Source: Microbispora siamensis (lineage in GTDB: Bacteria > Actinomycetota > Actinomycetes > Streptosporangiales > Streptosporangiaceae). Taken from it: 64,000 nt of DNA. The translations under genes and the position numbers were made by a program. Shown one piece after another: positions 7,039-15,178 of this stretch; the stretch's first letter is position 1; each line of letters begins with the position of its first letter. Below the pieces are notes generated by a model, which ran no database searches, was not told the origin of the DNA, and worked only from the letters and a program-made list of their open reading frames with translations. The stretch spans positions 29,069 through 93,068 of the forward strand of contig NZ_BOOF01000016.1 in the NCBI RefSeq assembly GCF_016863095.1, written 5' to 3'.

Positions 7039-8268
7039 TCAGGCGGGGGCAGGGGCGGGGGCGGGGTGAAGGGTGGCGCGGCGGCGGGCGCGGGCGCGAT
7101 AGCGGATCACCTGTACGGCCCCGAGCAGCCAGATCGGATACTGCACGGCGAATGCCCAGCGGAAGTCGCTCTGCAGGTCCATGACGACCCCGACGAGCGC
7201 GATCAGGGACATCGAGGCGGCGAAGCCGCCGCCGTTGACGATGCCGGTCGCGACGCCGATGCGCTCGGCCGGGTTGAACGTGCGGGCGTAGTCGAAGCCG
7301 ACCATCGAGCCCGGGCCGTTCGTGGCGAGGGCCAGCATGAGCAGCCCGAGCGTCCACAGCGGGGCGGGGCCGGGCCACAGGAGGACGAGCGTCCACGCGC
7401 CGGCCGTGGCGCCGATGACCGTGAGCACCATCCACGAGCGGCGCAGCGGGAAACGCCCCGCGAGGTGACCGAGCAGCGGCCCGCAGCCCATCGCGAGCAG
7501 CGTCAGCGTGGTCAGCAGCACGCCGGCCGTACGCGGGGACAGGCCCTGGCCCTGCACGAGGAAGGGATAGCCCCACAGGATCGTGAAGGCCGCGGACGAG
7601 CACTGGGTGGCGGCGTGGGTCCACATCCCGAGGCGGGTGCCCGGCTCCGCCCAGGCCGCCCGCACGCCGAGCGCCGCGGGCGCGCGTTCCGGCCGCCGGT
7701 CGCGCAGGAAGAGGCCGACGGCGGCCAGCGCCACCACCCCCAGGCCCGCCGCCCACAGGAAGGTCGGCGTCCAGCCGTACGCGTGCAGCGAGGTGATCAG
7801 CGGCACGGCCGACACGACCGCGCCGAACTGGCCCAGGATGCCGGTGAGCTGCACGATCAGCGGGTTGCGGCGGGCAGGGAACCAGACGTTGACCACCCGG
7901 ATCACGCTGATGAACGTCATCGCGTCGCCGCAGCCGACCAGCACCCTCCCGGCGACGGCCGCCCCCAGACCGGTGGCGACGGCGAACAGAAGCTGGCCGA
8001 GGGCCATGACCGCCGCGCCGATGAGCAGCATGCGCTTGGAACCCAGGCGGTCGACCAGGACGCCGACGGGGATCTGCATGGCCGCGTAGACGAGCAGTTG
8101 CAGCATGGCGAGGGTGGACAGCGCCGCCGACCCGACCCCGAACCTCGTCGCCGCGTCGATCCCCGTCACGCCGAGCGACTGGCGGTGGAAGACCGCGACC
8201 ATGTACGCGAGCACACCGGCGATCCAGTAGATCAGGGCTTTGCGACTGTTCTCACCCGTGTGCACCAC
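7039..8268 (-). CDS. MFS transporter
   Basis: About 409 residues if started at the GTG at 8268 (VVHTGENSRKALIYW). The frame is open to 8346, but the upstream part is charged and overlaps a terminator hairpin of the neighbouring fragment. There are twelve hydrophobic segments, with the MFS A-motif between helices 2 and 3 as VGVLVDRLGSKRMLLIGA and an RVVNVWFPARRN loop. This resembles the anion:cation symporter/NNP-like branch, but the substrate is unknown. The His/Ala/Pro-rich C-terminus (HPAPAPAPA) is low complexity. It converges with the toxin-antitoxin pair. No good ribosome binding site is visible, so it may be leaderless. Confidence 0.78.
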   Translation of the reverse strand: MVHTGENSRKALIYWIAGVLAYMVAVFHRQSLGVTGIDAATRFGVGSAALSTLAMLQLLVYAAMQIPVGVLVDRLGSKRMLLIGAAVMALGQLLFAVATGLGAAVAGRVLVGCGDAMTFISVIRVVNVWFPARRNPLIVQLTGILGQFGAVVSAVPLITSLHAYGWTPTFLWAAGLGVVALAAVGLFLRDRRPERAPAALGVRAAWAEPGTRLGMWTHAATQCSSAAFTILWGYPFLVQGQGLSPRTAGVLLTTLTLLAMGCGPLLGHLAGRFPLRRSWMVLTVIGATAGAWTLVLLWPGPAPLWTLGLLMLALATNGPGSMVGFDYARTFNPAERIGVATGIVNGGGFAASMSLIALVGVVMDLQSDFRWAFAVQYPIWLLGAVQVIRYRARARRRATLHPAPAPAPA

Positions 8269-8322
8269 GTGGACACATTTTACCGTTATGCACTTCTTGC
8301 CCCTTGCGTGACCCCTATGACG

Positions 8323-8360
8323 CGTGCGCCGGAACGGCAGGGTCACCGTTCCGGCGCACG
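8323..8360 (-). terminator. Rho-independent-type hairpin
   Basis: A perfect 15-bp stem: CGTGCGCCGGAACGG at 8323-8337 pairs with its complement at 8346-8360 around an 8-base loop. It lies 12 bases beyond the minus-strand stop codon at 8373-8375, so it terminates the truncated gene there. There is no long T-run, which is normal for high-GC actinomycetes. Confidence 0.75.
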
Positions 8361-8372
8361 AGGACGGGAGTG

Positions 8373-8490
8373 TCAGGCGAGGGCGGGGACCCGCTCCTCC
8401 GGTGCCTCCTCGGCCGCGTCCTCGCCGTGCGACAACCGCGGCAGCCAGTCGAGCCAGCGCGGCAGAAGCTCCACGAGCGAGGCTGAATGT
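8373..8490 (-). pseudogene. 3' remnant of a disrupted gene (possibly MMPL-type transporter)
   Basis: The minus strand ends in an in-frame SLVELLPRWLDWLPRLSHGE followed by an acidic tail DAAEEAPEERVPALA and a stop at 8373. A terminator hairpin sits directly after it. Real codon bias and a terminator say this is the end of a genuine gene whose body is gone. The LPRWLDWLPRL motif before an acidic cytoplasmic tail resembles the end of MMPL/RND permeases, but 39 residues are too few to be sure. The IS605-like element at 8500-9607 lies where the coding body should be. A promoter-like leader with a Shine-Dalgarno sequence facing the IS survives on its far side. Confidence 0.5.
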
Positions 8491-8552
8491 CGGTGCATTC
8501 CGGTAGCGTGGTGGTCTGATTACAAGAAGTGACCTGAATGTGGAGGGTGGGT

Positions 8553-9571
8553 GTGCGCCGGTCGTTCAAATTCCTGCTGCGCCCCACCAGCAGGCAGGCC
8601 GCCTCGCTCGCCGCCTGCCTTGAGGATCACCGGCAGCTCTATAACGCCGCTCTTGAGCACCGGCGCACCGCCTACCGCAAGGCGGGCGTGACGGTTCGCT
8701 ACGGTGACCAGTCCGGGGAGTCGAAGCACATCCGCGCCGACGACCCAGACGGCCAGGGTCGTTGGTCGTTCTCGTCTCAGCAGGCCACTTTGCGCCGATT
8801 GGATAAGGCGTTCGCCGCGTTGTTCGCCCGTGTGAAGGCCGGTCGCACGCCCGGGTGAAGACGATCAGCGTGAAACGGGAAACGTCCCGCTGGTACGTGA
8901 TCCTGTCGTGCGATGACGTGCCCGCGCAGCCGCTTCCCTCGACCGGTGCGGCGGCCGGTGTCGACATGGGCGTCGCCTCGCTGGTGACCACCAGCGACGG
9001 CGACCACCTGGACAACCCGCGCCACCTGAAAGCGTCCGCCGGACGTCTGGCCGCGGCCCAGCGGGCCCTCACCCTTAAGAATCGGGGGTCCAAGCGGCGC
9101 CGCAAGGCGGTGGCGAGAGTGGCGGCGCTGCACGCGAAGGTCCGGCGTCAGCGCTTGGACGGCGCGCACAAGGCCGCCCTGGCACTGGTCCGGGCGTATG
9201 ACGTGATCGTGCACGAGGATCTGCGGATCGCGAACATGACCCGCAGCGCGTCCGGCACGATCGACGCCCCCGGGCGGAACGTCGCGGCCAAGTCCGGGCT
9301 GAACCGGAGCATCCTGGACGCGGGTTGGGGGGTGTTCCTGCGGGTCCTCGCGTACAAGGCTGAAAGCGCCGGTCGCGAGCTGATCGCAGTTGATCCCCGC
9401 AACACCTCCCGCACCTGCTCGCGGTGCGGGCACTGCGCGAAGGACAACCGCCTCACCCAAGCCCGGTTCCGATGCCAGGCGTGTGGCCACGAGGCGCACG
9501 CCGACGCGAACGCGGCCGAGAACATTCTCAGGGCAGGGCTTGCCCTTCGCGACGCTGCGGAAGCGGCCTAG
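8553..9571 (+). pseudogene. tnpB with internal deletion and frameshift
   Basis: The start is a GTG at 8553, five bases after GGAGGG (8542-8547). The N-terminal piece runs to FARVKAGRTPG and stops near 8858. Homology resumes in another frame at 8855 as KTISVKRETSRWYVILSCDD and continues to 9571. About 50 codons that normally link these parts are missing. The downstream piece keeps the RuvC Asp (AAGVDMGVASLV), the Glu (VIVHEDLRIANM), a zinc finger (CSRCGHC and CQACGH) and the last Asp (HADANAAENIL). The catalytic centre is therefore largely intact, but the N-terminal RNA-binding lobe is broken. Two products overlapping at ATGA are conceivable, but decay is the simpler reading. Confidence 0.8.
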
Positions 9572-9575
9572 CGAG

Positions 9576-9607
9576 AAGCCGCTCCCTTCAGGTAGCGGAG
9601 GAGTCAC
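9576..9607 (+). repeat. Right end of the second IS605-like element
   Basis: Just after the tnpB stop, AAGCCGCTCCCTTCAGG is followed by TAGCGGAGGAGTCAC. CCGCT (9579-9583) pairs with AGCGG (9594-9598) to form a short hairpin, and TCAC (9604-9607) is the likely cleavage tetranucleotide. It matches in layout the right end at 4031-4071 (CCCTTCAG core, GGAG after the stem, then a TCAA/TCAC end). Confidence 0.6.
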
Positions 9608-9766
9608 GACCTCCCCTTTTACGTCTGCTTCGACGGTAGGAAGCGATCACGGGCGGGGCATCGGGCGTGCAGACCAGATCGCGCGTACTGCCCGGGGCGT
9701 ACGCCCTCCTCCCCGCGATCTAGGGGAGATCCCTGACTAGGCTCAGGGCATGCGATCGGAGCTGCG
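9608..9766 (-). promoter_or_regulatory. Orphan 5' leader facing the IS, with palindrome and strong Shine-Dalgarno
   Basis: On the minus strand AAAAGGGGAGG (complement of 9610-9620) points at the IS right end, with a GTG at 9607-9605 immediately behind it. Further upstream is a perfect 12-bp palindrome, GGGCGTACGCCC (9695-9706), a plausible operator. I read this as the surviving 5' region of the gene whose 3' tail lies at 8373-8490. The plus strand of this stretch also contains the upstream region of the NUDIX gene at 9767. Confidence 0.45.
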
Positions 9767-10240
9767 ATGATCCCGGCGGACGCCTTCTACGCGGGGCTGT
9801 TCAAGGTGGCCGCCGCGGCGGCCGGTTTCCTCACCGACTCCTCGGGGCGGGTCCTGCTCGTGAAGCCGGGCTATCGCGACCACTGGGGCTGGCCGGGCGG
9901 CCACGTCGACGAGGGCGAGTCGCCCGAGGCGGCCTGCGGCCGGGAGCTGGCCGAGGAGCTGGGCCTCACCCGGCCCGTGGGCCGCCTGCTCGTGGTCCAG
10001 TGGGTGCCGCCGCTGGACGACCGGCCGATCCCACTGGTCCACTTCCTGTTCGACTGTGGCACGTTCGAGGACGGGACGGGCGTGGTCCTCCAGGAGGACG
10101 AGCTGGACGACTACGGGTTCTTCACGGCGGAGCAGGCCGTCTCCCTCATGCCGGCCTACCTGGTGGCCCGGCTGACGGCGGCGCAGCGGGCCCGCGCGAC
10201 CGGCGAGACCGTCTACCTCCCTGCCGCCGTCGCCGAATAG
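9767..10240 (+). CDS. NUDIX hydrolase
   Basis: 157 residues with a complete Nudix box, GGHVDEGESPEAACGRELAE followed by ELGL (about residues 45-68), fitting GX5EX7REUXEEXGU. Nudix enzymes hydrolyse nucleoside diphosphates linked to another moiety and use the box to bind Mg. The substrate is not evident. The C-terminal helix (SLMPAYLVARLTAAQRARA) is ordinary. The gene stands alone, 73 bp upstream of the coiled-coil protein gene. Confidence 0.88.
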   Translation: MIPADAFYAGLFKVAAAAAGFLTDSSGRVLLVKPGYRDHWGWPGGHVDEGESPEAACGRELAEELGLTRPVGRLLVVQWVPPLDDRPIPLVHFLFDCGTFEDGTGVVLQEDELDDYGFFTAEQAVSLMPAYLVARLTAAQRARATGETVYLPAAVAE

Positions 10241-10313
10241 TTTCCCGTCCCCGTGGAATGGGGTGGACGAACGCGCCATGGCGAACGCGAGTGACGCAAC
10301 AGGACGGTGAGGC

Positions 10314-10538
10314 ATGGACGATCCGGAGCTCAAGAAGGAGCTCGACGAGGTGGACGCCCAGATCGAGCGCCTGCGCAAGGAGACCACGCAGATACGCGAG
10401 GAGATCGGGCAGAGCTGGGACGCGCCCACGGACATGGCGGAGAAGGCCACCCTGCTGACCAACGTCGAGCAGCAGGAGGCGCTCATCGACGACCTGCAGG
10501 TCAGGCGCGAGCAGATCCTGCGGCGGATGAAGGGCTGA
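10314..10538 (+). CDS. Small coiled-coil protein
   Basis: 74 residues from an ATG at 10314 preceded by AGGACGGTGAGG. The protein is almost wholly charged heptads: LKKELDEVDAQIERLRKETT, then QIREEIGQSWDAPTDMAEKA and QQEALIDDLQVRREQILRRM. A Trp/Pro kink (SWDAPTD) splits two helices, giving a likely antiparallel hairpin dimer. No family name could be assigned. It has clean actinomycete codon usage and a ribosome binding site, so I regard it as real. Confidence 0.7.
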   Translation: MDDPELKKELDEVDAQIERLRKETTQIREEIGQSWDAPTDMAEKATLLTNVEQQEALIDDLQVRREQILRRMKG

Positions 10539-10628
10539 GCCCGCCCCGGGGTCCCCCGGTCGGGCGGAACAGCGTTTGTACGCTGGTATGAGCCACGACG
10601 TGGTGGCGTACCGGACGACGGGGGCGGC

Positions 10629-13067
10629 GTGGGCGTCATGACCGCGATGCGAACGAGGGTTGCCAGGGGGGAACCGGCCGGTCTGCCCGCGGAGGTGACC
10701 AGCTTCGTGGGGCGCCGGCACGAGCTGGCCGAGCTCAAGCGCCTGCTGGGGACCTCGCACGTGGTCACGCTGATCGGCGCGGGCGGGGTGGGGAAGACCC
10801 GCCTCGCGCTGCGGGCGGCCGAGGACGTCCGCCGGAGCTTCCCCGGCGGCGTACGGCTGGTCGAGCTGGCCGCGCTCGAAGATCCGGCCCTGCTCGTGCA
10901 GACCGTGGCCGAGGTGCTGTCGGTCAACGACCACTCGACCCGGCCGCCGCTCGACGCGCTGGTCGAACGCCTGCGGGGCCGCCAGACCCTGATCGTGCTC
11001 GACAACTGCGAGCACGTCCTCGCCGAGTGCGCGGTGCTCGTGGACACGCTGGTCCGGGCGCTTCCCGACCTTCGGGTCCTCGCCACCAGCAGGCAGGCGC
11101 TCGGCATCGACGGCGAGCAGATCGTCGAGCTGGCGCCGCTGGCGATGCCCGCCCCGGGCGATCCGGCGGCGCCGCTCGCCGAGTCGGACGCGGTACGGCT
11201 GTTCGCCGAGCGGGCCGCCGCGGTCGTCCCCGAGTTCGAGGTGACCGAGGAGAACGAGGAGGCGGTGGCCGAGATCTGCCGCCGGCTCGACGGCCTGCCC
11301 CTGGCGATCGAGATGGCCGCCGTACGGCTGCGCGTCCTGTCGGTGAGCCAGGTGCTCGAACGGCTGGGCGACCGGTTCCGGCTGCTCACCGGCGGATCGC
11401 GGGCCGCGCTGCCTCGGCAGCGTACGCTGCGCGCGCTGTTCGAGTGGAGCTACGACCTGTGCACCGAGCAGGAGCGGCTGCTGTGGCAGCGGGTCTCGGT
11501 CTTCGCCGGGGGCCTGGACCTGGAGGCGGCCGAGCAGGTGTGCGCGGGCGACGGCATCGCCCGCGAGGACGTGCTCGAACTCGTCGCGGGGCTGGTCGAC
11601 AAGTCGGTCCTGCTCCGCAGGGAGTACGACGGGGCGGTCCGCTACTGCCTGCTCGACACGGTGCGGCAGTTCGGCCGTGAGCTGCTGGCCGCCTCAGGGA
11701 ACGAGGCGACGCTGCACCGGCGCCACCGCGACTACTACCGGAAGATCACCTCACGGGCCTGGGCGGAGCTGTTCAGCGCCGCCCAGCAGTCGTGGGTGGA
11801 ACGCCTGCAGCGCGACCACGCCAACCTCCGCAAGGCCCTGGGCTGGTCGCTGCGCGAGCCGGGAGAGGCCGAGACGGGCCTGGCGATGACCGCGGAACTG
11901 CTCTACCACTGGAGCGGCTACCACCTGTCGGAGGGCGCCGGCTGGTTCGACCGGAGCCTGGCCGCCGCGACGGAACCCGGCGAGGTGCGGGCCCACGCCC
12001 TGTGGGCGGGCGCCTGGATCGCCCTGCTGAGGGACGACTGCGTCACCACGCTCGCACGGCTGAAGGAGGCCACGGCGATCGCCGAGCGGCTCGGGCTGCG
12101 GGTGACGCTCGGCTATATCGCGTTCCTGTCCGGCATGGCGGCCGTGTGCGGGGGCGACCTGGAGACGGGCATGCGGCGATACGAGGAGGCGGCGGCCGCT
12201 CACCGCGCCGTCGGCAACCCCATCGGTCTCGCGCTCGCACTCAACCGGCTCGCCCTGGCCAACGCGTTCCTCGGCCGCCCGGCCGCCCGTGACCTCGCCG
12301 AGGAGTGCGTGGCTCTGTGCGACCTGTACGGCGAGGGATGGCACCGGGCGTACGCGCTGCTGGCGCTCGCGATGGACGCCTGGCACCGGGACGACATGCG
12401 CGCGGCCTGCGAGATAGACAACGAGAGCCTGCGCTACAACACGGCGGTCGGCGACCAGCTCGGCATGGGCATGAACCTGGAGGCCCACGCCTGGTTCGCC
12501 GCCGGAGAGCAGGAGTACGAGCGGGCGGCCCGGCTGCTCGGCGTCGTACGGACCTTCTGGCGGGCCGTCGGCGCGCGGCTGGCGGAGTTCCGCTACATGA
12601 GCCGCTGTCACGACGAGTGCGAGGCGGTCACCCGAGAGGCGTTGGGCGAGGCCGCCTTCCAGGCCGAGGTGTCCCGGGGCGCGGCCCTGACACGGGAGGA
12701 GGCGCTCACGTACGCCCTGCGCGAGCGGACCCCCGCCGCCCGCGCGCCCGCGCCGTTCGAGGGCCGGATCGCACCGCTGACGCGCCGGGAGACGGAGATC
12801 GCGCACCTTGTCGCCGAGGGACTGAGCAACAAGGACATCGCGGGCAGACTCGTCATCTCCCAGCGCACCGCGGAAGGCCACATCGAGCACATCCTGGACA
12901 AGCTCGGGTTCAAGTCGCGCGCCCAGGTCGCCGCCTGGCTGAAGGAGCGGCTGAGCGAGCGCCCGGCCAACCCGGCCAACCCGGCCGGCCCGGCCGCGGA
13001 CGGCGCGAGCGGCCCGACGAGCGGGCCGGTCAGCGGAGGGCGTACACCGGCAGCTCGAACCACGTGA
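10629..13067 (+). CDS. AfsR-like ATPase/TPR regulator with C-terminal LuxR domain
   Basis: 812 residues. The ATPase is STAND/NB-ARC-like: FVGRRHELAELKRLL, Walker A GAGGVGKTRLAL at about residues 50-61, Walker B TLIVLDNCEHVL at about 120, then LATSRQALGI and GLPLAIEMAA. TPR-like helices follow. A LuxR helix-turn-helix closes the protein (LTRRETEIAHLVAEGLSNKD, IAGRLVISQRTAEGHIEHIL). There is no N-terminal SARP domain. Such proteins are ligand- or ATP-gated transcription regulators of metabolism. The start is GTG 10629 or ATG 10638. The Pro/Ala/Gly-rich tail (PANPANPAGP) is a short tandem repeat. The 3' end overlaps the convergent RsbW-like gene by 38 bp. Confidence 0.85.
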   Translation: MGVMTAMRTRVARGEPAGLPAEVTSFVGRRHELAELKRLLGTSHVVTLIGAGGVGKTRLALRAAEDVRRSFPGGVRLVELAALEDPALLVQTVAEVLSVNDHSTRPPLDALVERLRGRQTLIVLDNCEHVLAECAVLVDTLVRALPDLRVLATSRQALGIDGEQIVELAPLAMPAPGDPAAPLAESDAVRLFAERAAAVVPEFEVTEENEEAVAEICRRLDGLPLAIEMAAVRLRVLSVSQVLERLGDRFRLLTGGSRAALPRQRTLRALFEWSYDLCTEQERLLWQRVSVFAGGLDLEAAEQVCAGDGIAREDVLELVAGLVDKSVLLRREYDGAVRYCLLDTVRQFGRELLAASGNEATLHRRHRDYYRKITSRAWAELFSAAQQSWVERLQRDHANLRKALGWSLREPGEAETGLAMTAELLYHWSGYHLSEGAGWFDRSLAAATEPGEVRAHALWAGAWIALLRDDCVTTLARLKEATAIAERLGLRVTLGYIAFLSGMAAVCGGDLETGMRRYEEAAAAHRAVGNPIGLALALNRLALANAFLGRPAARDLAEECVALCDLYGEGWHRAYALLALAMDAWHRDDMRAACEIDNESLRYNTAVGDQLGMGMNLEAHAWFAAGEQEYERAARLLGVVRTFWRAVGARLAEFRYMSRCHDECEAVTREALGEAAFQAEVSRGAALTREEALTYALRERTPAARAPAPFEGRIAPLTRRETEIAHLVAEGLSNKDIAGRLVISQRTAEGHIEHILDKLGFKSRAQVAAWLKERLSERPANPANPAGPAADGASGPTSGPVSGGRTPAARTT

Positions 13068-13593
13068 TCTTGCCCTGCCGGGTGCGCTCCGCGCCCCAGC
13101 AACAGGCCAGCGAGTCCAGCAGCCGCAGTCCGCGCCCGTGCTCGTCGCCGGCGGACGGCCGGGCCATCTCGGGCATCGTGCCGTCGCAGTCCTCCACCTC
13201 GCAGCGCAGCAGCCCCTCGACGGCCGACAGCCGTACGACGAGGTCGCCGCAGCAGGTGTGGCACAGCACGTTCGTGACCAGTTCGCTCACCAACAGCCGC
13301 GTCACGTCGGACAGGTTCTCCATGCCCCAGGCGCTCAGGCGCTCACCGACCAGCCGCCGGGCCCGCCCGGCGGCGGTGGCGTCGGTGGGCAGCCGCCAGG
13401 ACGCCACCTCGACGTCGGGGTCGTCCACGAGCTGGATCGCGAGGTCGCCGACCCGCTGCCGCAGCGTCTCCCAGCGGTGACGGACCGCGGAGTGCCGGCG
13501 TGACGGGACGGCGGGTGCGTGGCCGTCCTGTGCTGATGACGGTGACGCGGATGACGGTGATTCGTCTCGGACGGGACAGTAGATCAAACTCAT
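13030..13593 (-). CDS. RsbW-like ATP-binding regulator (HATPase_c_2)
   Basis: 187 residues from ATG 13593 (a GTG at 13602 is possible). The N-terminal 50 residues are polar and unstructured. The kinase-like domain follows: WRLPTDATAAGRARRLVGER, N-box LLVSELVTNVLCHTCC, G-box VEDCDGTMPEM, and GRGLRLLDSLACCWG. This is the anti-sigma/serine-kinase type common in streptomycetes, which usually works with anti-sigma antagonists or sigma-B-like factors. The acidic N-box Glu and Asn are kept. The gene starts inside the end of the DUF5999 gene (4-bp overlap), so translation is probably coupled. No partner sigma gene is adjacent. Confidence 0.83.
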   Translation of the reverse strand: MSLIYCPVRDESPSSASPSSAQDGHAPAVPSRRHSAVRHRWETLRQRVGDLAIQLVDDPDVEVASWRLPTDATAAGRARRLVGERLSAWGMENLSDVTRLLVSELVTNVLCHTCCGDLVVRLSAVEGLLRCEVEDCDGTMPEMARPSAGDEHGRGLRLLDSLACCWGAERTRQGKITWFELPVYALR

Positions 13594-13781
13594 GCGGCAC
13601 ACCCCAGAGATGCGCGAGCGGGGATGCTGCGACCGTCCGGCATGAGCTCACCACTGTCGTCGAAGAGCACCACGCCGTTGCAGAGCAGACCCCATCCCTG
13701 CTCCGGGTGGAAGGCGATCAGACAGGCCGCGTCGCGGTCGGGTGCGTCCGCCGGCGGGCACTGAGGGTGGTGCTGGCACAT
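13590..13781 (-). CDS. DUF5999 family small protein
   Basis: 63 residues beginning MCQHHPQCPPADAPDRDAAC, then FHPEQGWGLLCNGVVLFDDS and GELMPDGR. This is the highly conserved DUF5999 sequence found throughout mycelial actinomycetes, with Cys/His clusters at the N-terminus that could bind a metal. Its ATG at 13781 follows GGGGGACC. The stop overlaps the RsbW-like start, making a two-gene operon. The pairing is characteristic, but the biochemical role is unknown. Confidence 0.85.
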   Translation of the reverse strand: MCQHHPQCPPADAPDRDAACLIAFHPEQGWGLLCNGVVLFDDSGELMPDGRSIPARASLGCAA

Positions 13782-13944
13782 GATCGGTCCCCCTGACTCT
13801 CATGCACTCTTTGAGACGTTTTCAGACTGCCTTCTCGCGCCTTGGGGTGGGGAGGGGGAAAACACCCGTATCGATACCTGTTCGAGGCATACGTACGTAG
13901 TGGGTGCTGGCTGGGTCGGCGGCGGGTAAAGCGCCGTAAGGCCC

Positions 13945-15042
13945 TCACTCGTCCAGGGAGATCGCGTCCTTGGCGCGATCGACCGATTCCTCGGAGGCCC
14001 CACGGCCGGGGTTTTCCGTGGCCAGCGCCTGGTTGAGCGCCACGAAGGGCCGCATCCGCCGCTCGTAGCGGGCGAAGGCGGCCTCGTGCGTGCCTCCCGC
14101 CAGCTCGGCGGCCAGCACGTACGCGCCCACCAGGGCGAGGCTCGTGCCCTGCCCGGACAGAGGGGAGGGGCAGTAGGCGGCGTCGCCGACGAGCGCGATC
14201 CGTCCCGACGACCACCGGTCCATGGTGATCTGGGCCATCGAGTCGCAGTAGAAGTCGCCCGCCTCCTCCATGCCCTTCAGCACCCTCGGCGTCTCCCCGC
14301 CCGCACCCGCGAACGCCTCGGCCAGGGCCGCGCGCAGCCGGGCGGGGTCCCGATGGTCGAGCGGCTCGGACTGGAAGCCGAGGCTGACCCGCAGCTCCGT
14401 GTTCCCCCGGACCGGGAAGATCCCGTATCCGCGCTCGCCGTCCTGCATCCAGACCTGCCAGTCCTCCAGCCCGAGGAAGTTGTCCATGCCGAACACGGCC
14501 AGGTAGGTCCCCAGGTGGTGGACGAACTCCTGCTCCGGCCCGAAGGCCAGCCGCCGGACCGTGGAGTGCAGTCCGTCCGCGCCCACCACGAGGTCGTACC
14601 GGCGCGGCTCGGCGTGCTCGAACCGGGCCAGCACGCCCCGCTCGTCCTGCTCCAGCGCGGTGATCGAGTCACCGAACAGGTACGTGACCTCCCCGCGCGT
14701 CCGCTCGTACAGCAGGCGGGTGAGGTCCTCGCGCAGCAGTTCGATGTCGTCGTTGTCGAGCCGACCGCTGCTGTAGGTCGTCTCCTCCGAACGCATGATC
14801 TCGTTGCCCTCGCCGTCGTACACCGACATGCCGCGGTGGGTGGTGCGCAGGCGCCGCGCCTCGTCGAGTACGCCGGTGCGGCCGGCGACCTCCAGCGCGA
14901 CGCCGCGGATGTCGATCGCCTGCCCTCCCGAGCGGAGGCCGGGTGCGCGCTCCACCACGGTCGGGGTGAAGCCGTGGCGGCGCAGCCAGTAGGCGAGCGT
15001 GATCCCCGCGACACCGGCGCCGGAGACGAGCACGTTGGTCAT
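13945..15042 (-). CDS. FAD-dependent monooxygenase (TetX/PHBH-like)
   Basis: 365 residues. The N-terminal Rossmann dinucleotide site is VLVSGAGVAGITLAYWLRRH, with the Glu at the end of strand 2 in VVERAP. The DG motif lies in VVGADGLHSTVRRLAF and the second FAD motif in GRIALVGDAAYCPSPLSGQG. It is of usual length for the class A flavin monooxygenases that hydroxylate aromatics or antibiotics. Divergence from the GntR-TetR regulator across a 136-bp promoter with a long inverted repeat suggests substrate-induced expression. The substrate is unknown. Start ATG 15042 follows AAGGGAGC. Confidence 0.88.
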   Translation of the reverse strand: MTNVLVSGAGVAGITLAYWLRRHGFTPTVVERAPGLRSGGQAIDIRGVALEVAGRTGVLDEARRLRTTHRGMSVYDGEGNEIMRSEETTYSSGRLDNDDIELLREDLTRLLYERTRGEVTYLFGDSITALEQDERGVLARFEHAEPRRYDLVVGADGLHSTVRRLAFGPEQEFVHHLGTYLAVFGMDNFLGLEDWQVWMQDGERGYGIFPVRGNTELRVSLGFQSEPLDHRDPARLRAALAEAFAGAGGETPRVLKGMEEAGDFYCDSMAQITMDRWSSGRIALVGDAAYCPSPLSGQGTSLALVGAYVLAAELAGGTHEAAFARYERRMRPFVALNQALATENPGRGASEESVDRAKDAISLDE

Positions 15043-15130
15043 CGAAGCTCCCTTGGGGGTGTGGATGCCGTATGTGCAGTGAATGTACGCTGTACGCCCA
15101 CATCGTTCAAGCTGGGATTTTGGCGAGTAT

Positions 15131-15165
15131 CTGTACTAGAACAGCTAGATTCTGTCCTAGTACAG
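15131..15165. promoter_or_regulatory. Inverted-repeat operator for the GntR-TetR regulator
   Basis: CTGTACTAGAACAG (15131-15144) and CTGTCCTAGTACAG (15152-15165) are inverted copies matching at 13 of 14 positions with a 7-base spacer. It overlaps the space just before the regulator's GGGAGGAG ribosome binding site and lies between the divergent monooxygenase and regulator genes. The long two-part arms could suit a protein with two DNA-binding domains. Confidence 0.75.
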
Positions 15166-15178
15166 GGAGGAGATCGAG

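Larger units (their letters stand above)
8500..9607. mobile_element. Decayed IS605-family element carrying only tnpB
   Basis: The second IS605-like element has no tnpA, an internally deleted tnpB (8553-9571) and a recognisable right end at 9576-9607. The left boundary is not resolved and lies somewhere between about 8490 and 8540. It replaces the body of a minus-strand gene. It belongs to a different tnpB lineage from the element at 2411-4071, judging from the dissimilar N-termini (RRSFKFLLRPTSRQ against QLRYNYRMSPTPGQ), so the two are independent arrivals. Confidence 0.65.
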
